From positions 1 to 64,000 of the forward strand of contig JAJYZF010000002.1 of assembly GCA_021800165.1 (NCBI GenBank): a DNA stretch of 64,000 bases. The letters are read 5' to 3'. This DNA is from Planctomycetota bacterium. GTDB lineage: Bacteria; Planctomycetota; Phycisphaerae; WQYP01. The notes below the pieces were generated by a model. That model did no database searches. It had not been told where the DNA came from and worked only from the letters and a program-made list of their open reading frames with translations. This document shows positions 8,214 through 17,500 of the stretch, in pieces. The translations under genes and the position numbers were made by a program. Position 1 is the first letter of the stretch; each line of letters begins with the position of its first letter.

Positions 8214-9476
8214 TTACGAGAAGTCGTGCGGGTTACTCTGCATGGGAAAACGAGATTGCAGATGTCGTTCGCGAAAATTCCGCGGAGTTACACCCACCTC
8301 CCGATGAAAAGCAAATGTAAAGTGTCGCCTCGAAGCAAACCCCGCCGCTTCGGCGATTTTGGAAATCGATTGTGGAGTATCTTGCAGCAGCCGCATGGCG
8401 GTTTCAAAGCGAACGCGATTGATTTCGGCGGCGGGACTTCGCCCGAGCGCTGTCATAAAACGCCGATATAACGTGAGCCGAGATATCGGTTTGGAGAGCT
8501 TGTATAAAAGAGTTTTGGAGGAGATGTTTTCCGCCAGATGCCGACGAATCAATTGCAGTGCTTCCTGCACCAGCTTGTCATCCACCGCGAATAGATCGGA
8601 AGAACGCCGCGTGATAATCCGCAGTGGCGGAATCAGAATCTCGCTCGGGTGACGCCCGGGCGTGTGCCGTCCCTTTCCACGGCGGTGCTTTACTGCGGTG
8701 GCCAGGGCATTGATAGCGTTGTGCCCGATCTGTTGCGTGTCGAGCATCACGCTGGATATGGGTGGACTGTGCAATTGACCAAACAAGTCGTCGTTGTCGC
8801 AACCCACGACCGCAATGTCTTCGGGCACACGAAGGCCTTTCGTGCAGCAGGCCTCGATGACGCCATTGGCAATGCGGTCGTTGGAGGCAAATAACGCGCA
8901 ACCATCAGGCAATGCGGTGAGCCATCGCGAAAGGTCTTTGCGAGAGCCTTTTGGATAGCTCATGTTTTCCCGACAATTGAATCTGGAAACCGATAGGATG
9001 CCGTGTTCTTGCGCATAACTGGTAAAGCCTCTATAACGGCGGATCGACCAAGATAAGGCTTCATCCCCGCAAAACGCCAAACGGCGATATCCTCGTGCCA
9101 TAAAATATGCCGCCACGATACGGCCCACCTGCACATCATCGGAAATGACACGCTGGAAGGGGGACACGTCCGTGGCGGCCGACACATCCACCACTGGGAT
9201 ATGCAGTCGTTGTACGACCGCGGTGACGACTTGGTATATTCTGGCGGTGTCCTTGTCACCGCCCACCAGTATCCCGAGGGGTTTAATAGCGCAGATTTCC
9301 TGAACATCGTTTGTGTCTGGAGAATGGAACAGATAAATTCTGGCGGGAAAATATTGGTGGGCGGCTTGAGCTACGGCCCGCAGAATATCGCGGTTGTACA
9401 TTCCCGCAGTGTCGCCGCAAAATACCAGGCGATGAGCTGCGCCATTGCCTTGCGGCTTGTCGTTACGTGTGACCAT
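8214..9476 (-). CDS. XylR-like transcriptional regulator: LacI-type sugar-binding domain plus AraC HTH
   Basis: 420 residues when started at the ATG at 9476, which has AAGGAA 8 bases upstream; a GTG at 9587 and an ATG at 9497 in the same frame have no such site. The first 280 residues form a LacI/GalR-type periplasmic-binding domain: RLVFCGDTAGMYNRDILRA at the start, then GILVGGDKDTAR, ALFASNDRIANGVIEA and DIAVVGCDNDDLFGQL. The last 110 residues hold the two helix-turn-helices of the AraC family (TLYRRFMTALGRSPAAEINR, SISKIAEAAGFASRRHFTFA). This order matches the XylR activator of xylose genes, but the sugar here is unknown. It is divergent from the pseudopilin and hydrolase genes starting at 9875, its probable targets. 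Confidence 0.88.
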   Translation of the reverse strand: MVTRNDKPQGNGAAHRLVFCGDTAGMYNRDILRAVAQAAHQYFPARIYLFHSPDTNDVQEICAIKPLGILVGGDKDTARIYQVVTAVVQRLHIPVVDVSAATDVSPFQRVISDDVQVGRIVAAYFMARGYRRLAFCGDEALSWSIRRYRGFTSYAQEHGILSVSRFNCRENMSYPKGSRKDLSRWLTALPDGCALFASNDRIANGVIEACCTKGLRVPEDIAVVGCDNDDLFGQLHSPPISSVMLDTQQIGHNAINALATAVKHRRGKGRHTPGRHPSEILIPPLRIITRRSSDLFAVDDKLVQEALQLIRRHLAENISSKTLLYKLSKPISRLTLYRRFMTALGRSPAAEINRVRFETAMRLLQDTPQSISKIAEAAGFASRRHFTFAFHREVGVTPRNFRERHLQSRFPMQSNPHDFS

Positions 9477-9874
9477 GTCATGTTCCTTCGTCGCCATCAA
9501 AGCATCTGAGTTTACTGGCCGAACATTGCCTTTGTTCAGGTCCGCAGCGAGAGATCGCGGCAATCTTTGGCGCTGGGCGCGTTCCACAGACGGCGCACCC
9601 GTCTTCCGGCCTGATACAAGGCTCGAGGCTATATTGTTGCCTGCCGACAGGTCTCCTGCAACACCGCCCCAACGGTAGCCTTAACCAGAATAGCGCAGCG
9701 TTCTATATTTGTGAGCGCCTTAAAGAGATGAAACAAAATCAACCCTTTTTGTTGCCAATATGCTCTTTCAACGCCGCTGTCACATCCTATAGAATTGTGT
9801 GGCAGGAATATTGGCCCTGCCACCGTGGTTTTATTTCATGAACTACGGCTGGACTGTAACGAGGCTTGCCAGCC
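9477..9874. promoter_or_regulatory. divergent control region between XylR-like regulator and pseudopilin
   Basis: About 400 bases separating two divergent genes. It contains an inverted repeat GAACA / TGTTC (9521-9525 and 9533-9537) close to the regulator start, and a strong hairpin at 9799-9823 close to the pseudopilin. A weak sigma70-like TTTCAA / TATAGA pair sits near 9766-9793 on the plus strand. No open frame here is credible. Confidence 0.45.
9799..9823 (+). promoter_or_regulatory. 8-bp stem hairpin in leader of pseudopilin gene
   Basis: GTGGCAGG at 9799-9806 pairs perfectly with CCTGCCAC at 9816-9823 around a 9-base loop. It lies about 50 bases before the start codon of the pseudopilin. 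It could be an operator or a leader RNA structure; no T-run follows, so it is not a classical terminator. Confidence 0.5.
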
Positions 9875-10759
9875 ATGATGCACGTGAGAATCTACACCAC
9901 ACCGGGACGCAAGAGTTTCACGATTGTGGAATTGTTGGTAGTTATCCTGATCATCAGCGTGCTCATTGCTTTGCTGCTTCCGGCGCTGGCGATGGCGCAA
10001 AGGACGGCGCGGCAGGTCGTATGCCTGAATAAGCTCCAGCAGATCGGGTTGGCGGAGGCGATGTATGCGCAGACTAATAATGCGACCTTGCCGCCGGTGT
10101 TCTGGCAATTTACGCCTACCACCGGAACGAACACGAGTGCCGGTTGGATTCAATTTCTGGTGCCGTATCTGCTTCCTGGCGAAATGACCCCACCATATGG
10201 CCCAACCAGCGACTTTGTCTGGGCAGGTTCAACGCAACAGAAATCGCTGCGGGCCAGCGCTGCGCTGTTATGCCCGGAACAGATACTCAATTACCCGCTG
10301 GTTTGGTGGGACGCAACAACCTACGGCATGAACCGTGACCTGCCGCCGTATCTGCCGGTTTACCACGTCACCAATGGGGTGTGGTCGCCGGCACCAATCG
10401 ATTCCAATTTTCCTCAACTTTCACAGGTTGTGGCCCCGGCGGCTACCTGTCTGGTGGCCGATGGCAATTTCGATTTCCAATATCCCCCCGGCTATACGTG
10501 GGCATTTATTTCCATCGATTCGTATAATATCAGGCCGCCGGGTTGGATTGAAACTCCGAACATCACGGGGCCGGGCGTCGGCGTCTTCCAATCCGGTGAA
10601 ATGACGGGGGCGGTGCACCCAGGCGGGGATAACGTTTTGTTCTGTGATTTCCACGCCGCAACGATAGAGCCGTCGCAAATTCCAACCGTCGCCATCCCTT
10701 CAGCCCCTTCGTTAGCCGGGGCCAATGTGGCATCCTTGCGCTTTTGGGCGGGCCAATAG
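9875..10759 (+). CDS. pseudopilin-like protein with prepilin N-terminal methylation motif and H-X9-D motif
   Basis: 294 residues from the ATG at 9875, chosen because GAGG lies 10 bases upstream; a TTG at 9866 is too near that site. The N-terminus shows the type III signal: basic head GRKSFT, then [22 protein letters not shown], with Glu at position 5 of the mature protein as in pilins. The body is a globular domain seen in very many copies in Planctomycetota genomes. Near the C-terminus [13 protein letters not shown] is the H-X9-DG motif with Phe in place of Gly. Likely processed by prepilin peptidase and exposed on the cell surface or in a secretion pseudopilus. It precedes a secreted hydrolase, so a role in polysaccharide binding or uptake is possible but unproven. 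Confidence 0.88.
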   Translation: MMHVRIYTTPGRKSFTIVELLVVILIISVLIALLLPALAMAQRTARQVVCLNKLQQIGLAEAMYAQTNNATLPPVFWQFTPTTGTNTSAGWIQFLVPYLLPGEMTPPYGPTSDFVWAGSTQQKSLRASAALLCPEQILNYPLVWWDATTYGMNRDLPPYLPVYHVTNGVWSPAPIDSNFPQLSQVVAPAATCLVADGNFDFQYPPGYTWAFISIDSYNIRPPGWIETPNITGPGVGVFQSGEMTGAVHPGGDNVLFCDFHAATIEPSQIPTVAIPSAPSLAGANVASLRFWAGQ

Positions 10760-10976
10760 AATTCGGCACGGGGGAGATTAAAGCTCATGCCGTGGCATGT
10801 AGGGCTGGGGTTGTCACAAGTCGGGGTGCGTGGTTCCTAAGAAATCAGAATGGTCAAGGTTTTAACTTGTTGTGCACGGGCGAACATCTCATCAGGCAAT
10901 GGAGTAAGAACTCCGCCGAGGTTAAGATTGTTTTTCGTTTGTAACTGTGGGGAACCATCCTATCGAAAGGTCTTTA

Positions 10977-13946
10977 ATGACACCGATCGCAACTGTCTCT
11001 CGTCAGGGCGGCTATCGCTGCGGCATGTGGTGGATGTCGCTGACCATGATTTCTACGGCGCTGTTGAGCCTCTCGTCCGCCTCCGCGGCCAGTTGGCTGG
11101 TAAATCTGGCTACCGTTGCCAATCGGGCTTTGCTGGACCATGGCTCCGCCAGGTTTCCCCGCGGTTGGTCCAAGCAGGGGCCGGACAATTCGCTGCGACA
11201 TTTGAAGGCGGGCCGTCACACCTTCGACCATATCCCATTCCGGATAATCCATGGTAAAACGAACCATGGCGCTGCCATCATAGCATTCGCGGCAGCACAG
11301 GTGCCGGGCCGTGTGACCACCGTAACCGTGGCAGCGCCGCAGTTGCCCCAGTCCATAAAGAGCCCGTTGAATCTGTACGTACTGCATACGGCCTGTTTTG
11401 CGGGAAGTGCCGACCATGGTGTGATCGGTACCATTACAGTTCATTACCCGCATCAGAAATCCGTGGTGTTTACCGTACGCAATCACCGTGACGTAGCAGA
11501 TTGGTGGCATCCGGTAAGCCAGTCCAACGCGCGGGTTGTGTATACGGAAAACAACGGTTCCGCACGTGTGGGCGTGTATCTGTCGCGCTTCGATCTGCCG
11601 GCCGGTCCAGCGACACCACAGAGTATTTCCCTGCATACCGCGAAAGGTCCGGAATGGATTGTTTTGGCTATGACACTCTCAAGCCAATCCATCAATTTAT
11701 CGGCGGGTAACGGCGTGCATACCATCATCGCGAATCGCAAGTGGAAGAGGGTACATTTTGGCCGTTTGCTGGTGCGGTCAGGGACCGCGCTGGACATGTC
11801 GTTTTTGATTCCTAAACCGGCCGGCAAATACGGCTTTGTGACGATCAACCATCTTGGACAACTGGTTTTTGCGGATCGTCCATCGCAGCCACTGCGTTTC
11901 CTCTGCGACAGCCAAGGTATGGCGACCCTGCCGGCGGAGCTCACCCCCATGACCCACCGGCGCATGAATGAATTTGCGCAGCAGGAGGCTCGCATGGGCT
12001 TCAACGCCATCCGCTCGCACATGCTCGACGCCTTCCTTATGTTTGGTTCCCGAGAGGACGGCGTGTTTGATCCGCAACAGCTTAAGTTGTGGGACTATTT
12101 CTCCGCGGCTTTGAAAAGGCAGGGTATATACCTGTTTCTTGATATCACCTCGGACATGATGTTTCCTAAGGGCGTGACGGCCCACAATTTCTGGCGACCG
12201 ATCGCGTACAAGCGTCATTTTGATACGCGGTTGTACTGGGATCCCTATGTGCGCAAAATTTGGAAAAAGGGCGTGACTGAATTGTTGGATCACGTCAATC
12301 CCTACACCGGGCTGGCGCTAAAAAATAATCCGCAGGTCATCGTTATGCAGACCCGCAATGAGTCGACGCTGTTTAAGTTTTTGAGTTTCGACAAAAAACG
12401 TCCCCATCCGGGGCTTTTAAATCTTTTTCGGCAATGGTTGCAAACCCGTTATGGAAACACTGCGGCCCTGCGGCTGGCCTGGACGCAGAAATGGAGCGAC
12501 GGTGTCGACCGGTGCGATCTGCCGGAGGGCCAGACGTTAAAGACCGTGCAATTCCCGAAAAATATGTATACCGGTCCCGCGGCGCGCGATTTTCAGCGGT
12601 TTTGCATCGACACGGATAAGAAACTATTCCTTTGGATGCACGGCATTCTGCAACACCTGGGTGCCAAAGTCCCGGCGACGGATTTTAACTACGTCCCCAG
12701 CTATGGCATGGACATCACCCGCGATGTGCTGCCTCTGGTGGATATGCATTGTTATCACGAGCTTCCCAGTCATTATCTTTTACCAGGGTCGCAGCAACTT
12801 GGATACAGCTCGCTCAATGCCAAGAACCCCCTAGGATATCTTTGTACGCTGGCTGGATGTCGACAATGGGGCAAGCCATTTACGGTCAGTGAAACCGGAG
12901 AGCCTTTCTGGAACAGGTGGCGCTTTGAAGCGGGTTTCTGTTGGCCATCAATGGCGGCCCTCCAAGGTTGGAACATGGTGTGTAATTTTGGAGAGGTGGT
13001 GATGTTTCCTCCAGCACAGCCCAAAGACATGATCATCCGGCCATTTCAAAACGCCTTCGATCCTGCCAATAGGGCCGGCCAGTACATCGCGGCTCTGCTC
13101 TACCTGCGTGGCGACCTGCGTCGCTCGCCCCATCTGATCGATGTCCGTCTCAATGCCAGAGCGATTCTGCGTCATGCTGATAGTTTTGCCGGTATACCAG
13201 CACACATCGCGCGACTGGCGCTGCTGTCCGGCTTTGGTTGTCATGTGGCCGACGACGCGCAGGCTGCACCGTGCGCCCCTTTTACGCCGAATCTGGTGAT
13301 CCCAATCAACCGTGGCGCACGCGTCGTCGCCGACAGGCAGGGTGCCAACATAAAAGCAGCCGGTGCCGGCGGCGACAAGCTGGCGCGATTCGTCCACACG
13401 CTTCAAGTAAAAGGCATCTTGAGTCCACACAATCGTACCAATGTCGCGGCCGGACGATATCAGAGTGACACGGGGCAGATCTACATCAACACGCACCAGC
13501 TTCATATACAGGTGGTGACGCCGGCCAGTGAGGGCGGGACACTGCTCCGTGGAAAAACAATGCACTTGCCGGGTTTGCGCGTCAAAAATTATGGTACGCC
13601 GGTCGGCGTATTTCTGGGTGCGTTGGATGGTCGTCCGCTTGCGAAGAGTTCCCATTTAATTTTGCTGATTACCTCAGACGCGGTGAATTCGGGCATTCAA
13701 TTTACGAATCATCGGCGAATCTTGGAAGAGATAGGCCATGCGCCGATACTCGCGCGGATAGTGCATTTGAGGATCACTATGCGTCATGTGGCACCAGCAG
13801 GGCTGAAACTATGGGCCTTGGCCTATGACGGAGCAAGGGTGGCAAGGCTGCCGTTGAAGGTGCTCGGCAGCCATCTCACCGCGATGATCAATACCGGTGA
13901 TTTGCCGGGTGGTCCTACACCATTTTTTGAGCTTGGCTATAAGTGA
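10977..13946 (+). CDS. secreted glycoside hydrolase of clan GH-A type (family not assigned)
   Basis: 989 residues from the ATG at 10977, which has GAAAGG 6 bases upstream; an ATG ten codons earlier does not. A signal peptide is clear (MISTALLSLSSASA then ASW). Residues 30-270 look like a beta-sandwich accessory domain. The catalytic barrel follows: LGFNAIRSH-like text reads MGFNAIRSHMLDAFL, then a likely acid/base Glu462 in TRNES and a likely nucleophile Glu639 in TVSETGEPFWN, the spacing and context expected of a retaining GH-A enzyme such as GH5, GH2-like or GH42-like. The C-terminal 250 residues are again beta-rich. Substrate unknown. It sits between a pseudopilin and a PEP-CTERM protein. 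Confidence 0.75.
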   Translation: MTPIATVSRQGGYRCGMWWMSLTMISTALLSLSSASAASWLVNLATVANRALLDHGSARFPRGWSKQGPDNSLRHLKAGRHTFDHIPFRIIHGKTNHGAAIIAFAAAQVPGRVTTVTVAAPQLPQSIKSPLNLYVLHTACFAGSADHGVIGTITVHYPHQKSVVFTVRNHRDVADWWHPVSQSNARVVYTENNGSARVGVYLSRFDLPAGPATPQSISLHTAKGPEWIVLAMTLSSQSINLSAGNGVHTIIANRKWKRVHFGRLLVRSGTALDMSFLIPKPAGKYGFVTINHLGQLVFADRPSQPLRFLCDSQGMATLPAELTPMTHRRMNEFAQQEARMGFNAIRSHMLDAFLMFGSREDGVFDPQQLKLWDYFSAALKRQGIYLFLDITSDMMFPKGVTAHNFWRPIAYKRHFDTRLYWDPYVRKIWKKGVTELLDHVNPYTGLALKNNPQVIVMQTRNESTLFKFLSFDKKRPHPGLLNLFRQWLQTRYGNTAALRLAWTQKWSDGVDRCDLPEGQTLKTVQFPKNMYTGPAARDFQRFCIDTDKKLFLWMHGILQHLGAKVPATDFNYVPSYGMDITRDVLPLVDMHCYHELPSHYLLPGSQQLGYSSLNAKNPLGYLCTLAGCRQWGKPFTVSETGEPFWNRWRFEAGFCWPSMAALQGWNMVCNFGEVVMFPPAQPKDMIIRPFQNAFDPANRAGQYIAALLYLRGDLRRSPHLIDVRLNARAILRHADSFAGIPAHIARLALLSGFGCHVADDAQAAPCAPFTPNLVIPINRGARVVADRQGANIKAAGAGGDKLARFVHTLQVKGILSPHNRTNVAAGRYQSDTGQIYINTHQLHIQVVTPASEGGTLLRGKTMHLPGLRVKNYGTPVGVFLGALDGRPLAKSSHLILLITSDAVNSGIQFTNHRRILEEIGHAPILARIVHLRITMRHVAPAGLKLWALAYDGARVARLPLKVLGSHLTAMINTGDLPGGPTPFFELGYK

Positions 13947-14028
13947 GAGGCGGCGAGAAGGTCGTCATTTGAGGCCGGCCCCGCCGTTGTCGCTGCAAAC
14001 TTGCTGCCGATCATCGAGATTCGCCATT

Positions 14029-14056
14029 TTGCATGAGACAAAATCCACCTTATTTT
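14029..14056 (+). promoter_or_regulatory. possible sigma70 promoter of first PEP-CTERM gene
   Basis: TTGCAT at 14029-14034 and TATTTT at 14051-14056, spacer 16. It would give a leader of about 125 bases containing the hairpin at 14130. Reasonable but not unique in this AT-richer stretch. Confidence 0.35.
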
Positions 14057-14129
14057 TGCCACAAATGGGCTTTTTTCCCGGCAACTACGGTGTAACATTG
14101 AGAAGTGTCAACTTTGGGTTTTGTTTTGA

Positions 14130-14144
14130 GCCTGCGTCGCAGGC
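14130..14144 (+). promoter_or_regulatory. leader hairpin upstream of PEP-CTERM gene
   Basis: GCCTGC (14130-14135) pairs with GCAGGC (14139-14144) over a 3-base loop, followed at once by a weaker CCGC/GCGG stem. It ends about 40 bases before the start codon. The second PEP-CTERM gene in the window has a similarly placed 6-bp hairpin, suggesting a shared leader structure. Confidence 0.5.
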
Positions 14145-14186
14145 CGCAAAACGCGGTTGATTTTTCTTAAAGGGAAAGGAAATTGT

Positions 14187-15071
14187 ATGAGTAAGGCAAA
14201 CCGAGCTAAACCTGGTTTTCTCGTGGTAGCCATGGCGGCTGCGATATCCGCCGGAATTTGCAGCACAAGCGCCCCGATGGCGTCAGCGACGCTACTGGCC
14301 TACGAACCTTTTAACTACACCCCTGGCACGAGCTTGGTAGGCACAACCACCACAGGCACAGGGTTTACGGGCACTTGGTCGGACACGGGGTCAGGTGGCG
14401 GAACCGAGAGCTTCAGCGTTTCATCCGGAAGCTTAACCTATTCCAGCTTGGCCACTGCCGATAATTCTGTCACTGGAATTACGGCGACATCGGGTACCTA
14501 TCCTAACGACGTGGAGACTCTGGCAACGCCAATTGCCGGACCGACGGCCACGGACACTTCTGTTACTACGTGGTACAGCGTGCTTATAAGAACGCCATCC
14601 AGCGTCAGCAATCCTGGCGGACTTGACATTGTAGCCACAGGCCACACCATCTTTGCCGGTACCTCCAGCAGCAGTGCGTGGGGGCTCAGTTACGTCGGAG
14701 GGGGGAACGGAAGCACCGGGGCAAGTACCATCAGCGCTGATACAACGTATTTGGTAGTGTTGGAAAATGTAGCCACGTATGTTTCGGGCGCGGAGAGCGA
14801 TACATGGAGCCTCTATGTCGATCCTACGGTAGGCCAGACATCTCCGGGTGTGGCGGCGACGGTAGTCAACACGACGCTGGTAGCAGGGAAAGTTACCGCC
14901 ATTGGGATGTCTTCCGTAAAACCCTATTCCTGGGATGAAATCCGAGTTGGTACAACTTATGCGTCCGTGACACCGGCGGTGCCTGAGCCGGCCACACTGG
15001 GGCTTCTGCTATTGGCCGGCGGCAGCCTGCTTCTTAAAAAGCGCAGACCCTCGGCTCAAGGGCCTCGATAA
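14187..15071 (+). CDS. PEP-CTERM sorted exported protein
   Basis: 294 residues from the ATG at 14187 (AAAGGAAA 6 bases upstream); an earlier start at 14157 would put a 10-residue tail before the signal peptide. The N-terminus is a Sec signal (FLVVAMAAAISAGICSTSA). The body is Ser/Thr/Gly-rich and beta-stranded, opening with LLAYEPFNYTPGTSL, the usual start of a LamG/concanavalin-like domain in these proteins. The C-terminus reads VPEPATLGLLLLAGGSLLLKKRR: PEP motif, membrane span, basic tail, the signal cut by exosortase. It is therefore expected in the envelope or extracellular matrix. No exosortase gene is visible in the window. The partner role with the upstream hydrolase is inference. Confidence 0.92.
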   Translation: MSKANRAKPGFLVVAMAAAISAGICSTSAPMASATLLAYEPFNYTPGTSLVGTTTTGTGFTGTWSDTGSGGGTESFSVSSGSLTYSSLATADNSVTGITATSGTYPNDVETLATPIAGPTATDTSVTTWYSVLIRTPSSVSNPGGLDIVATGHTIFAGTSSSSAWGLSYVGGGNGSTGASTISADTTYLVVLENVATYVSGAESDTWSLYVDPTVGQTSPGVAATVVNTTLVAGKVTAIGMSSVKPYSWDEIRVGTTYASVTPAVPEPATLGLLLLAGGSLLLKKRRPSAQGPR

Positions 15072-15301
15072 GACGCCGATGATGACCCAGCGGTAGAGGG
15101 CGGCAAGAGCGCGAAAGCCATCGGACTTTACGGATCGGGAAATGGATCCGAATGCGGTCGCTGGTTCGGCTGGCGTTGGCAGGCGGTGGGCAACCGGCGG
15201 TGGATCGGCACGGGGTATGTCATGGCATTTTGTAGCCCAATTCAAACGTCTGCGTGTGACGTCCTTAGTTTTACGATGTTCTACTTGGGGAACGGGATAC
15301 G

Positions 15302-15673
15302 ATGATTGTCGCCGCGTGCGGTGTGATGGTCTTCGATTGTGGATTCGCGTCGCTTCCGGGGGAAACCCGCGTTGCAGCCGAGAGAACGTCCACGGCCTCC
15401 ACTACCATGATCGAAAGCCAGTCGGTTAAGATTCCGACAAGGGTAAGCATTGATTCAAAAGACGTGGACAGGTGGCGCGCATTTTTACCTGGTAATGGCA
15501 GGGAACAGGGATTCTTTTTAGGGTTCGGGCGTCTGGGGCGTATGACTGTGCGGTTGCCAACGACCGGCCATCAGCCCTGGCGATCGGCGGGGATGCCGGC
15601 TGCGTTGGTGCTGGTGAAGTTGGGAGATGGCGGTGGGGGCAGGCTGTGCCACGATGCAGTAGTCGTCGGGTGA
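15302..15673 (+). CDS. hypothetical small protein, possibly a gene remnant
   Basis: A 123-codon frame starting at an ATG with GGGAACGGG upstream. Codon use is similar to that of real genes here, and the first 18 residues (MIVAACGVMVFDCGFASL) are mildly hydrophobic. A stretch DSKDVDRWRAFLPGNGREQG could belong to a beta-sandwich domain. No family is recognisable and the C-terminus becomes Gly-rich and ends abruptly. It may be a short exported protein or the decayed head of a larger gene. The 230 bases before it (15072-15301) hold no recognisable feature. Confidence 0.3.
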   Translation: MIVAACGVMVFDCGFASLPGETRVAAERTSTASTTMIESQSVKIPTRVSIDSKDVDRWRAFLPGNGREQGFFLGFGRLGRMTVRLPTTGHQPWRSAGMPAALVLVKLGDGGGGRLCHDAVVVG

Positions 15674-15855
15674 TGGATGTTGAGCGATGATATCAGGCGG
15701 ACTCTATTGACCTTTCGACCGCAGTTATTTTGCGGTGTGGGCTTTTGTCTGGCGTGATGGGGAGGGGTAGAATTGGCGGGACCGACGCCTGCTATGGGCG
15801 GGGCGGAAAAGCGAGAGTGGGTGGTTAAGAATGGTTCGATATTCACGGAGGTTTT

Positions 15856-17391
15856 ATGGCTACGATGCCGGCCCGTCCGAATATATTGCTCATTACCAGT
15901 GATCAGCAACACTATGATACGCTGGGACGAAGCAACGCACGCATCGACACCCCGCACCTGGATCGGTTGGCGCGCGAGGGCACCAACTTCACCCGGGCGT
16001 ATTGCAATAATCCGGTGTGCTCGCCATCGCGTTCCACCATAATCACGGGCATGTATCCGGCGTGGCACGGCTGCTGGACCATCGGGGTGAAATTGCCGGA
16101 GGATGTGCCCACCGTGGGGGAAGTGTTTCAAAAACATGGCTACCACACGTCGCTGATCGGCAAGGCTCATTTTCAGCCGCTGCGGTCCGAGCCGGGCAGC
16201 GAATCCATTGAATGTCAACCCACGCTGCGAAATCTGGATTTCTGGCGGAATTTTCATGGCCCCTGGTACGGTTTTGACCATATCGAAACATGCCGCAACC
16301 ATGGGGACGAATCGCACGTGGGCGGGCATTATGCGATTTGGTTGGAGGAACACGGCCTGAAAAACTGGGCGGATTATTTTGTCAAGGTGGATCCGGTCAG
16401 TGGTCATGGGGCCGGACCTTCCCGGCGTGGGGCGTGGAACCTACCACAAGAATTACACTATAGCACTTGGACGGCGGAGCGCACGATTGCGGATATGGAG
16501 CGATCGGTACGTGCGGGCCGACCATTTTTTACCTGGGCGAGTTTTCATGATCCGCACCCGCCGTATCTGGTGCCGCAGCCGTGGGCTTCGATGTATGCGC
16601 CGGCGGAAATGCGACCCGGCGAGTACAGCCCCGGCGAGTTTGACCAGATGCCGCCGCATTTTGCGATGACCCGCGATCCTCAGGCGGACTGGTCGGTGTA
16701 TGAGGAAGCAGGTGGTAATTGGGTTCATGGATTTCATTCGCATCTGCATCGCCGGGAAGACTTGCAGGCGGACATGGCGATTTATTATGGCATGATCAGC
16801 TTTATGGATCAGCAGATTGGTCGGATTTTGGAGACGCTGGCGCGATTGGGAGTGGCGGATCATACCCTGGTGGTGTTTACAACGGATCACGGCCATTTTT
16901 TGGGGCAGCACGGGTTGATCGCCAAAGGGGCGTTTCATTATGAGGATTTGTTGCGGGTACCATTTCTCGTCCGCTATCCGGGGCGCGTTGCCGCCGGGCG
17001 TGAAATAGGAGCGTTGCAGGGGCTCGTCGATCTGGCACCCACTTTTTTGAGCGCCTGCAACATTGTGGTGCCGGGGGCGATGCAAGGTGTGAACCAATGG
17101 CCGGTGTGGACCAACCAGGCCCAGGCTGCCAGAGGCGATGTGGTGGTGGAGTTTCGGCACCAGCCCACGAAGGTGCATTTACGCACCCTGATCACGGAGC
17201 GTCATAAATTGACGGTGTATCGAGATCATACCTATGGAGAATTATTTGATTTGGCCAACGACCCCGGCGAGATTCATAATCGCTGGAATGACGCGACGTA
17301 CGCCGGCGTAAAGGCCGAACTGTTCGGGCGGTTTATGAATGCCGAACTGGTGCGTGAGCCTACCCGTATGCCACGGATTGCCGGGGCGTAG
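15856..17391 (+). CDS. sulfatase of the formylglycine (S1) family
   Basis: 511 residues; GGAGG lies 6 bases before the ATG. Sulfatases hydrolyse sulfate esters; in this lineage they usually act on sulfated polysaccharides. Residues 9-18 (NILLITSDQQ) hold the first metal ligand. Cys55 in CSPSR is the cysteine converted to formylglycine, followed by STIITGMYP. Later DHTLVVFTTDHGHFLGQHGLIAKG is the second metal-binding region with the conserved DHG. No signal peptide is evident, so it may act in the cytosol or be exported by another route. A dedicated formylglycine-generating enzyme is not in the window. It stands alone and is convergent with the glycosyltransferase at 17501. Confidence 0.93.
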   Translation: MATMPARPNILLITSDQQHYDTLGRSNARIDTPHLDRLAREGTNFTRAYCNNPVCSPSRSTIITGMYPAWHGCWTIGVKLPEDVPTVGEVFQKHGYHTSLIGKAHFQPLRSEPGSESIECQPTLRNLDFWRNFHGPWYGFDHIETCRNHGDESHVGGHYAIWLEEHGLKNWADYFVKVDPVSGHGAGPSRRGAWNLPQELHYSTWTAERTIADMERSVRAGRPFFTWASFHDPHPPYLVPQPWASMYAPAEMRPGEYSPGEFDQMPPHFAMTRDPQADWSVYEEAGGNWVHGFHSHLHRREDLQADMAIYYGMISFMDQQIGRILETLARLGVADHTLVVFTTDHGHFLGQHGLIAKGAFHYEDLLRVPFLVRYPGRVAAGREIGALQGLVDLAPTFLSACNIVVPGAMQGVNQWPVWTNQAQAARGDVVVEFRHQPTKVHLRTLITERHKLTVYRDHTYGELFDLANDPGEIHNRWNDATYAGVKAELFGRFMNAELVREPTRMPRIAGA

Positions 17392-17500
17392 CGGGAGCCA
17401 AATTGCATGTCGCGGTGGGGGAGCTTGGCCGCTGGGGACACGATCGGGCAGGCCAGGCTTGGGCTGTGGCGGGTATGCTGTCGGCCAGAAGTGGCGGAAG

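Noticed and set aside
9802-9817. sigma54-like TGGCA-N-TTGGC sequence before the pseudopilin
   Set aside because: The -12 element has GG where GC is required, and the bases are explained by the hairpin stem.
15009-15245. Transposase-like fragment on the minus strand
   Set aside because: A stretch ALAALYRWVIIGV faintly recalls a transposase tail, but there is no DDE motif, no inverted ends and no continuation.
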